Below, in pieces: positions 8,381 to 13,969 of a stretch of 15,816 nucleotides of DNA. The stretch is from the NCBI GenBank assembly GCA_023263015.1, contig JALQXV010000025.1:1-15816 (forward strand), given 5' to 3'. This DNA is from Candidatus Saccharimonadia bacterium. GTDB taxonomy: Bacteria; Patescibacteriota; Saccharimonadia; Saccharimonadales; 2-12-FULL-41-12. Each line of letters opens with the position of its first letter. Positions within the stretch are counted from its first letter, which is position 1. Made by a program: the position numbers and the translations under genes. The notes beneath the pieces are model-generated. The model was not told where the DNA came from. It ran no database searches and saw only the letters and a list, made by a program, of their open reading frames with translations.

Positions 8381-8421
8381 TGTTTTGGAATTACCCCTCA
8401 CGTTTATTAAAACCCTTGCTA

Positions 8422-8433
8422 GTCGTTAACGAC
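8422..8433. repeat. 12-bp perfect palindrome in the dnaA leader
   Basis: GTCGTTAACGAC reads the same on both strands and lies about 8-20 bases inside the predicted dnaA transcript. It could be an operator for a dimeric regulator or a small RNA hairpin. No known site is recognised. Confidence 0.5.
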
Positions 8434-8447
8434 GAAGTTGTATATAG

Positions 8448-8477
8448 ACTATAGCAAATATATAAAACTTTTCCACA
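8448..8477 (-). promoter_or_regulatory. Putative dnaA promoter with DnaA box at the -35 position
   Basis: On the minus strand TGCTATAGT (8448-8456) is an extended -10 (TGn + TATAGT). Seventeen bases upstream the -35 position (8471-8476) falls inside the perfect DnaA box 8469-8477 rather than on a TTGACA-like hexamer. Transcription would start near 8441. DnaA binding would be expected to cover the promoter, the arrangement of an autorepressed dnaA gene. Inference from motif positions only. Confidence 0.5.
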
Positions 8478-8594
8478 GATTTATAGATGGAAAATAAAAA
8501 TTCACAGGAAATGCCTATAACAGGTATTGATTTATGCACAAAATTCCGCCCAATCTGTTAAAAGTGTGGAAAAATCTTGGCTAATAGTGGAAAA
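8469..8594. other. oriC: DnaA-box cluster in the dnaA-rpmH gap (second half of a probable bipartite oriC)
   Basis: Three sites match TTWTNCACA exactly: TTTTCCACA at 8469-8477 (plus), TTATGCACA at 8532-8540 (plus) and TGTGGAAAA at 8565-8573 (minus orientation). Two weaker ones are AAATTCACA at 8498-8506 and AGTGGAAAA at 8586-8594. The DNA between them is AT-rich. With the cluster on the other side of dnaA this resembles the bipartite origins of Bacillus and Helicobacter type. The sites also overlap the dnaA and rpmH promoters proposed here. Confidence 0.65.
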
Positions 8595-8605
8595 CTTGCT
8601 ATACT
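8577..8605 (+). promoter_or_regulatory. Putative rpmH promoter
   Basis: TTGGCT (8577-8582), a 17-base spacer, and TATACT (8600-8605) preceded by TG at -15/-14 (TTGCTATACT) give a good sigma-70-type extended -10 promoter directed at rpmH. Start would be near 8612, leaving a leader of about 80 bases. A DnaA-box-like site lies in the spacer and a perfect one just upstream of the -35. Confidence 0.65.
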
Positions 8606-8635
8606 TCAGGGTAATACTATTGTTAATTTAACGTA

Positions 8636-8675
8636 GTTTGGAGCAGGTGGTTTGACCAAATGTGCCCCAAACCAC
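8636..8675 (+). promoter_or_regulatory. Leader hairpin with two mutually exclusive pairings upstream of rpmH
   Basis: GTGGTTTG (8647-8654) pairs perfectly with CAAACCAC (8668-8675). GTTTGG (8636-8641) can instead pair with CCAAAC (8667-8672), using the same 3' bases. The structure ends 7 bases before the AGAGGATT ribosome binding site. No known ribosomal-leader class is recognised; a regulatory role is inference. Confidence 0.4.
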
Positions 8676-8690
8676 TATAGTTAGAGGATT

Positions 8691-8828
8691 ATGCCTAAAC
8701 GAACTTTTCAACCAAAGAAGCGCCACCGCTCACGCGAACACGGCTTCTTAAAGCGCATGGCCACTAAAGCTGGCCGTAACGTTATGAAGCGCCGCCGAAT
8801 TAAAGGTCGCGTACGCTTAACGCACTAA
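8691..8828 (+). CDS. rpmH: Large ribosomal subunit protein bL34
   Basis: 45 residues beginning MPKRTFQPKKRHRSREHGFL and ending RRRIKGRVRLTH: the complete L34 pattern (KRTFQP, HGFLKRM, GRNVMKRRR). A small, highly basic ribosomal protein of the 50S subunit. An AGAGGATT Shine-Dalgarno-like stretch lies immediately before the ATG. It is divergent from dnaA and first in the rpmH-rnpA-yidC-khpB block. Two hairpins directly follow (the first includes the stop codon). Confidence 0.98.
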   Translation: MPKRTFQPKKRHRSREHGFLKRMATKAGRNVMKRRRIKGRVRLTH

Positions 8829-8885
8829 AGAACGCTTCAGTTCTTTGCAAACGAGCCGATTGTCATAGCGACATCGGCTCGTTTT
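8827..8885 (+). terminator. Tandem hairpins ending in a T run: intrinsic terminator/attenuator between rpmH and rnpA
   Basis: First hairpin: AAAGAAC (8827-8833) with GTTCTTT (8840-8846), 6-base loop, its first bases being part of the rpmH stop codon. Second: ACGAGCCGAT (8851-8860) with ATCGGCTCGT (8873-8882), extended by GTC/GAC with one bulged T and a 5-base loop, then TTTT (8882-8885) and TATCCTT. The second is a strong GC-containing stem; the T run is short, so partial termination is plausible, allowing some read-through to rnpA. Confidence 0.75.
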
Positions 8886-8901
8886 CGTTATCCTTAAAAC
8901 A

Positions 8902-9249
8902 ATGATTTCACAAAGAAACCGATTCCACGGTCACAATTCTCTTAATTTTGTATATCGCAAAGGTCGCTCAGTCCGTGCGGATTATTTTGGTTTGCGCTAT
9001 GCTCCATCGAAACGGGAAGACTACAGGCTTGCGGTGGTTGTTAGTAAAAAAGTTAGCAAGCAGGCTGTCGTCCGTAACCGAATCAGACGCCGTATATATG
9101 AAGCCGTTCGGCTGATTAAGGCCGATAGTAATAATGCTTGGAGGTATGACATTGTGATCACTGTGCAGTCTCCTGAGGTGGCAGAAATTCCATACGATGA
9201 GCTTGGTGCGGCTGTTCAAGCAGCGCTACAGAAAGCAAATATCCTCTAG
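8902..9249 (+). CDS. rnpA: Ribonuclease P protein component
   Basis: 115 residues, normal length. It is the protein subunit that assists the catalytic RNA in 5' maturation of tRNA. The N-terminal FHGHNSLNFVYRKGRS and the central RNR signature VVRNRIRRRIYEAVR (about residues 56-70) are diagnostic. There is no recognisable Shine-Dalgarno sequence before the ATG at 8902 (the preceding bases are TATCCTTAAAACA), and it sits just behind a terminator-like hairpin, so output should be much lower than that of rpmH. This fits the need for few RNase P subunits relative to ribosomes. Confidence 0.97.
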   Translation: MISQRNRFHGHNSLNFVYRKGRSVRADYFGLRYAPSKREDYRLAVVVSKKVSKQAVVRNRIRRRIYEAVRLIKADSNNAWRYDIVITVQSPEVAEIPYDELGAAVQAALQKANIL

Positions 9250-9310
9250 CCGTTAGTGGAATCACTATTCCCGACGTGTTACAGTAGTAGTCAAGGAGTT
9301 AGAAATTTAT

Positions 9311-10231
9311 ATGTTTGAGACATACATTGTCCAACCTGTCTTTAACCTGTTGGAATTTATTTATGCCATCATCCCAGGGCACGACCTTGGTATCGCAATT
9401 ATCTTGTTTACGATTGTGATTCGTTTATGTTTGTGGCCACTCGTGCACAAACAGTTGCACCATGCTAAAGCGATGCGCAAGCTCCAGCCAGAGCTAAAGA
9501 AGATCAAAAAGGCTGCAGCCGGCGACCGCCAAAAAGAAGCTCGGCTACAGATGGAGCTCTATAAAGAGCGAGACATTAAACCGTTTGCTTCAATCGGCAC
9601 GCTTATAATCCAGATTCCCGTGTTCATCGCCCTGTACCAAGCGGTTCTAAAGATAACTAATGATCCAAATAGTCTCCTCAACTTCTCGTATAGTTGGGTA
9701 CATGACTTGTCATGGATCCGCCAGCTCGGCTCAAACATCAATCTGTTTGATGAAACGTTCCTAGGTTTAGTTGATCTTTCGCGACGAGGCTTTGAAAACG
9801 GAATTTATTTCCCAGCCGTTGTTTTGGCGCTTGTTTCTACGTACATGCAGTATCGTCAGACCAAGCTCATGATGTCTAATAATCAGGACGCCCGTAAGCT
9901 ATCGATAATTCTTAAGGAAGCGGCCGAAGGCAAGGAAACTGACCAAGCGGAAGTTACTGCCGCAATTAGCAAGCTTATGCTCTACTTCTTGCCGTTCGTA
10001 ACGTTTATCTTTGCACTGATTGTTCCAGCTGCTCTAGCCTTATATCTATTTACGAGCAGTGCAGTTGGTTATTTCCAGCAAAGCCTTGTTTTAAAAGAAG
10101 ACGCCGAAGAAATGAAACAAATAGCTGACGAGCCAGAAGTGGTAGAATCAGCGCCAGTTAAAAAGAAAAAAGTAGCTTCAACTTCTACCAAAAAAACTAA
10201 GTCAGGTAGTAAAAAGAAGCGGAGGAAGTAA
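9311..10231 (+). CDS. yidC: Membrane protein insertase YidC (Oxa1 family)
   Basis: 306 residues, of the short type without the large periplasmic domain of proteobacterial YidC. It inserts and folds membrane proteins, with or without SecYEG. Hydrophobic segments lie at about residues 5-22, 28-45, 92-113, 166-182 and 218-250. The conserved hydrophilic-groove Arg is R38 (FTIVIRLCLWPL), and a charged cytoplasmic hairpin (MRKLQPELKKIKKAAAGDRQKEA) follows. The C-terminal about 25 residues are Lys-rich (KKKKVAS..., KKKRRK), a type of tail known to help ribosome contact in other YidC/Oxa1 proteins. An AAGGAG ribosome binding site is at 9293-9298. The stop TAA overlaps the khpB ATG by one base. Confidence 0.96.
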   Translation: MFETYIVQPVFNLLEFIYAIIPGHDLGIAIILFTIVIRLCLWPLVHKQLHHAKAMRKLQPELKKIKKAAAGDRQKEARLQMELYKERDIKPFASIGTLIIQIPVFIALYQAVLKITNDPNSLLNFSYSWVHDLSWIRQLGSNINLFDETFLGLVDLSRRGFENGIYFPAVVLALVSTYMQYRQTKLMMSNNQDARKLSIILKEAAEGKETDQAEVTAAISKLMLYFLPFVTFIFALIVPAALALYLFTSSAVGYFQQSLVLKEDAEEMKQIADEPEVVESAPVKKKKVASTSTKKTKSGSKKKRRK

Positions 10232-10686
10232 TGGAAGAATCAATTCAATATGCTAAGAAGTATCTTGAAGACCTTTTATCATTCTTTGGACTTAATACGG
10301 ATGTATACGCGACAAACAGCGAAGATGAAGTAATCGAGCTTCATGTCCCATCAACGCATTTAAACGGCTTCTTGATTGGTCAGCGCGGAGAAACCATGCA
10401 TGCACTACAGTTTATGGTTAGTAGCGCCCTCAAAAGTAACGGATACGAAGTTACTCGTGTAAACGTTGATGTAGCTGAGTACAAACAGCAACGAGCGAGT
10501 CGGTTGAGCGACAAAGCCCTTGAGTGGATTAACGGTGTAAAAGAATCCGGCGAAGCAATGCATTTGCGCCCAATGAATGCAGCTGACCGCAGGGTTATAC
10601 ACAAACTTGCTGGGGAACATGGCTTAGAGACCGAATCCGAAGGTGATGGTCGCGACCGTCACATTGTTTTAAAACCAGCCAACTAA
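10231..10686 (+). CDS. khpB: KH and R3H domain RNA-binding protein KhpB (Jag/SpoIIIJ-associated)
   Basis: 151 residues. A KH domain with the GxxG loop at residues 50-53 (FLIGQRGETMHALQ) is followed by an R3H domain with the R120-x3-H124 motif (RRVIH). This protein family binds RNA and, with KhpA in other bacteria, affects cell division and envelope growth; it is almost always next to yidC. The N-terminal Jag_N domain found in many Firmicute versions is missing, so this is the short form. Translation is coupled to yidC through TAATG, with a strong GGAGGAAG ribosome binding site inside the yidC end. Its stop overlaps the stop of the convergent next gene by 4 bases. Confidence 0.95.
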   Translation: MEESIQYAKKYLEDLLSFFGLNTDVYATNSEDEVIELHVPSTHLNGFLIGQRGETMHALQFMVSSALKSNGYEVTRVNVDVAEYKQQRASRLSDKALEWINGVKESGEAMHLRPMNAADRRVIHKLAGEHGLETESEGDGRDRHIVLKPAN

Positions 10687-11213
10687 CGTTTCTTGGTAGA
10701 TTTTTTCTTACGACCCTGACGATTAGATTTTGCAATCGTCTTCTTTTTCTTAGGTGTCTTAACAGGCTCAGGCCGGACTTCTTTGGCGGGGGCTGGCTCC
10801 TTGACTTGTTTTGCTGCAGGTTTATTTGGAGCGTATGGTTCTCGAATCGCAAGCCAGCACAGCACGATGAATATAAGTATTGTGACGGCAATAACTACTA
10901 GCCACCAATTCATTCCGCCATCTTTAGTTATATCCGTTTTAAGGTCGCTACTCGGTTGTGCTACTGCCTCTGGGCTCGTTTGGTTTGGATTTGAAACGAC
11001 TCCAAGGGGCTGGCCACCAGCTTGATTGAGTTGTGAGGCGGTATTGTTATTCTGCAAGGTACCGACTTGGTTTTGGGTGTTGGCCGAGTTTTGAGCTTGT
11101 CCTGTTTGGCTTTGAATATTGTTGTTTGTATTCTGTAGGCTTGATTGAGCACTGGCGGACACGGGCAAGGTAACTCCAGCAACTAAAATCAAAGAAAGAA
11201 TTATGCGCTTCAT
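10683..11213 (-). CDS. Signal-peptide-bearing membrane protein, Asn/Gln-rich ectodomain and Lys-rich cytoplasmic tail
   Basis: 176 residues from the ATG at 11213; the longer frame from a GTG at 11252 is rejected because it would place 13 polar residues before a clean signal peptide. Residues 1-22 (MKRIILSLILVAGVTLPVSASA) are a signal peptide with an ASA cleavage site. The mature ectodomain (about 23-102) is low-complexity, rich in Asn, Gln and Ser. One transmembrane helix (about 103-124, WWLVVIAVTILIFIVLCWLA) is followed by a Pro/Lys-rich cytoplasmic tail ending GRKKKSTKKR. Thus a type I membrane protein. Function unknown. It begins 20 bases after the stop of the SGNH-hydrolase gene, without a clear ribosome binding site, so it is probably in the same transcript. 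It converges on khpB with overlapping stop codons. Confidence 0.8.
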   Translation of the reverse strand: MKRIILSLILVAGVTLPVSASAQSSLQNTNNNIQSQTGQAQNSANTQNQVGTLQNNNTASQLNQAGGQPLGVVSNPNQTSPEAVAQPSSDLKTDITKDGGMNWWLVVIAVTILIFIVLCWLAIREPYAPNKPAAKQVKEPAPAKEVRPEPVKTPKKKKTIAKSNRQGRKKKSTKKR

Positions 11214-11233
11214 TAAGTTAATATTGTAATCGC

Positions 11234-13684
11234 TTATGCGTTTCGGCGCCACCGGAATAGCAGATAGGTCATTACCAAGAATACGACCGCAAGGACTACA
11301 AGTAATCGTAAGTGCCTCTGGCGAGAGGATCTCTGCGAAAAACCATCTGGTTCCGAGCGAGCCATAGCAGAGGGCTGATGCAAAGGTGTGCTTGCTGATA
11401 ATACGGCTGGCGAGCGGATTGTGTCTATTGACCTAGGGATCTTCAGTAGAGGAGACAAGGCTGTCGGTATATTAGTTGCGACACTAGATACGGGTAGGCT
11501 TGTGTGGGAGGAAGTGAGCTGTTCAGTTTGCATTTTAGGCGTGTCTCCTAGGTAGCCATCACAGGAATCGTCTATTAAATCAGCGTCGCTGTCATGACCA
11601 GAGGATTCTACGAAATAGCAGCCCTCATCACTATTTGGAACTAAGTCACCGTCTAGATCATCCGCCGAATCTGTTAAATAAACAGTCTTTTGGATATCTA
11701 TTTCATCGCCGCTGACGCTTTGCCCATGAGCATGTATCGTCGCCAGACCGATAGGGAGACTTGGGAGGTTAATGTTAGTAACAATTTTTCCGGATGAGTC
11801 TGCTGTGAGTGTTTGGAATGTTTTGCCAATAGCGCTGAGTGTTACGGAAGAGCTTGGGCGTAAATCGTAAATAGTAATTGGTATGGGGCTATTGCGATTG
11901 AGTAGATTTTCCGTGAGTTTCTCGTCGTATCGTATAAGGCGGGGCTGTATGTTTGAGCCTCCTGCGAATTGAGCTATGTCTGTAGGATTTGGCTCTAGAA
12001 CCTGTCGTGGCTCGGGATTAGCGATTGTAAAATTATTTGTTTGTTCGGCGATTGATTTGGCGAACAGTCGATGGCCAAAAGCATTGGGGTGGAACGTTTC
12101 GCGTCCTATGAAATAGCCCTCAACGATGTAGTTATTGGCTAAGTGGAAAGAAAAAGTCTTGTCATCGCCTGCTGTTATGCCGTTGACAGCGATATTTTTG
12201 CTATCGGTTTCGCATAGGCGATGTCCATCTAGACTATTTTCTAGGCTAATGAAAGATACTCCTGCTTTGTTAGCGGCTTTTTGTATGACGTTGTTCAGGT
12301 AATAGATAATAGCATTGATATTGCTGAGCTCTTGATTGTTGAATTGAACATTTATAGCACAGTTGCCGCCAGGGTAAACAAGCAGAGGGTAACCCAATAC
12401 GTGCACAGATGCGTTAGTTGCGGACTTTTGTTTTATGCCTATAAATGCGTCAACCATTTCTTGGTATTTGCTGTTAATAGTATGTGCTAAGTCTGCTTTT
12501 TCTTGAGGACTTTCATAGCACGTACTAGGAGCTAGGCAGGCTGTTATGATTTTGCCAAAGCCAATATCATTACCTGATATTGAAATTGTTACAGTATTGG
12601 GTCTTGTGTGCTCCACGAATTTTATTTGAGGTCGATAGCCGGGCAAGAAACGCCCAAGAATAGCAGGGGTAAATGTACTCTCGTTTTTGCCTTTAGACTG
12701 AGCGGTCCATTCGTTATAGTCATTGTTAATAATGTCTTTTAGCTTTGCACCTGAACATGCGACCGATTCTGAACTAGACCTGAACTCTTTAAGCAAATAC
12801 GGGTAGGATACAGATGATAGGTGACAGACGTTGAGCGGGTTCTTGTTGTCGGTACCTGATTTATAATTGTGGGCTCCTTCCCCCGATGCGAATGAATCGC
12901 CTAGGGCTAGATAGTCCAAAAGTGATTCATTCTCGCCAGCCGCAGTCATAGAGTAGTATGCGTAGGAACTATTACTTAGCAAGACATGGAGCTGGATGGT
13001 ATTTGGACCGCTAAAGCGTATGTGATGTATACCGCGATAAAGCGGAATGCTAGATTTTGCGGCTGAGAATAAATCTTTTGAATTACAGTTTGCTGGCTTG
13101 GTGTTGTCCTGTCCCTGTACGCACGTGGCTAGGTCATATAGCTTTAGGATCTGATAGGACTGTTCGGCAACAAGTACAAACCTACCATCGTCGGAAATGT
13201 TGGTAATAAAATACGGACGAATACCAATGGCATGATTGTAGCCACTTTGGAACAAAAGCGTTTCACCAGTCTCGACATTAATACGGTACATTCCTTTCTG
13301 GTGTGAATCGCCAAGTAGCCATTTACCATTATCCGAGGCGCGAAGCTCGGTAAACTCAATTGGCTGGCCTGTGAGGTCCGAAATATGTGTTTCTGGGTTG
13401 CCTGCTCGAAGTTGATGATAAATGGAGCCGTTCTGCTGGATAGTTGTGTTAATATTTTGTGCTAAATTACGGACCAAGTATCGGCTCGTTCCGTAGGTGC
13501 CAGAGCCGGCTCGTAGCACATGAGGGCTATTAGGTATTGGGCTGGTTGGAAGATTTATTCCGGAGGAGGAGCGTAACGGACCAGCTACATTCGAACCACT
13601 TAACTTAATGTAGTTTGTGCTAACGCTTTGTTGGCCAAATGCAGTGCGCGTTGCGCAGGTTTGAAGTGAAGATTGCGACTGCAA
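11234..13684 (-). CDS. Large surface protein with SGNH/GDSL hydrolase domain and C-terminal membrane anchor (main part of a gene split by an in-frame stop)
   Basis: 816 residues from a TTG at 13684, the first possible start codon after an in-frame TAA. Residues about 100-250 contain WD/propeller-like strands (ASDNGKWLLGDS, ISDDGRFVLVAE). An SGNH hydrolase follows: GDS nucleophile S264 (YLALGDSFASGEG), G312 (CSGAKL), N372 (ISGNDIGF) and H532 (ETFHPNAFGH); the position three before the His is Glu rather than the usual Asp. Such enzymes are esterases or deacylases, often on cell-surface glycans or lipids. Residues about 672-711 hold acidic thrombospondin type-3-like calcium repeats (DDLDGDLVPNSDEG, DSDADLIDDSCDG). 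A transmembrane helix at about 793-810 is followed by RWRRNA, so the protein should be anchored with its bulk outside. It has no signal peptide of its own and no Shine-Dalgarno sequence; a suitable signal peptide is encoded in the same frame just upstream, beyond the stop. Real start and functional state are therefore uncertain. Confidence 0.8.
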   Translation of the reverse strand: MQSQSSLQTCATRTAFGQQSVSTNYIKLSGSNVAGPLRSSSGINLPTSPIPNSPHVLRAGSGTYGTSRYLVRNLAQNINTTIQQNGSIYHQLRAGNPETHISDLTGQPIEFTELRASDNGKWLLGDSHQKGMYRINVETGETLLFQSGYNHAIGIRPYFITNISDDGRFVLVAEQSYQILKLYDLATCVQGQDNTKPANCNSKDLFSAAKSSIPLYRGIHHIRFSGPNTIQLHVLLSNSSYAYYSMTAAGENESLLDYLALGDSFASGEGAHNYKSGTDNKNPLNVCHLSSVSYPYLLKEFRSSSESVACSGAKLKDIINNDYNEWTAQSKGKNESTFTPAILGRFLPGYRPQIKFVEHTRPNTVTISISGNDIGFGKIITACLAPSTCYESPQEKADLAHTINSKYQEMVDAFIGIKQKSATNASVHVLGYPLLVYPGGNCAINVQFNNQELSNINAIIYYLNNVIQKAANKAGVSFISLENSLDGHRLCETDSKNIAVNGITAGDDKTFSFHLANNYIVEGYFIGRETFHPNAFGHRLFAKSIAEQTNNFTIANPEPRQVLEPNPTDIAQFAGGSNIQPRLIRYDEKLTENLLNRNSPIPITIYDLRPSSSVTLSAIGKTFQTLTADSSGKIVTNINLPSLPIGLATIHAHGQSVSGDEIDIQKTVYLTDSADDLDGDLVPNSDEGCYFVESSGHDSDADLIDDSCDGYLGDTPKMQTEQLTSSHTSLPVSSVATNIPTALSPLLKIPRSIDTIRSPAVLSASTPLHQPSAMARSEPDGFSQRSSRQRHLRLLVVLAVVFLVMTYLLFRWRRNA

Positions 13685-13720
13685 CTTAAGGAAGTTGGCT
13701 GGGATTGTGACAAATGTGAG

Positions 13721-13888
13721 TTAGGGCGTACAGTCAATACACTGGCTTACAGGAACAGGAGTAACTGGGAGTTGTTTCAAGGTTGGGTGTTCTGGTTTTA
13801 ACCAACTTGATGTCTCGGCATGTGCGATACCGGAGAACACCGTACATGAAAATATAAGGGCAATAAGCCCCAACGGGTATCTGAACAT
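13721..13888 (-). CDS. Short ORF encoding a signal peptide and 31-residue mature segment; probably the severed N-terminus of the SGNH protein
   Basis: 55 codons, beginning MFRYPLGLIALIFSCTVFSG, with a signal peptidase site after IAHA (residue 24). The mature part is ETSSWLKPEHPTLKQL... ending in QCIDCTP. An AGGAG ribosome binding site sits 5 bases before the ATG, the best in this cluster. The TAA at 13721-13723 is in the same frame as the 816-residue protein downstream, with no other stop between; joining them gives 885 codons from 13888 to 11234. This either is a nonsense mutation or base-call error in one gene, a stop codon that is read through, or an independent small secreted peptide. I consider the first two most likely. 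Confidence 0.7.
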   Translation of the reverse strand: MFRYPLGLIALIFSCTVFSGIAHAETSSWLKPEHPTLKQLPVTPVPVSQCIDCTP

Positions 13889-13954
13889 TACAACTCCTAG
13901 TGGTTAGTGGTTGTGATAATCATGCACCCGCAAGATTAACTAAATATGAAACAA

Positions 13955-13969
13955 GACCTACTTTAGGTC
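13955..13969 (-). terminator. Weak hairpin at the end of the glycosyltransferase gene
   Basis: GACCTA / TAGGTC with a 3-base loop spans the glycosyltransferase stop codon; in the minus-strand transcript it is followed by TTGTTTCATATTT. Stem is only 6 bp and the T run broken, so it is at best a weak terminator separating the gene from the SGNH cluster. Confidence 0.35.

Noticed and set aside
9254..9267. Small hairpin TAGTG-GAAT-CACTA between rnpA and yidC
   Set aside because: Five-base-pair stem without a T run; not a credible terminator.
13899..13912. Tandem AGTGGTT repeat before the SGNH-cluster ribosome binding site
   Set aside because: Only two 7-base copies; could be chance, and no regulator site is recognised.
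13889..13957. Possible sigma-70 promoter for the SGNH cluster
   Set aside because: Best match is GATTAT with a 3-of-6 -35; too weak to annotate, although some promoter is expected here.
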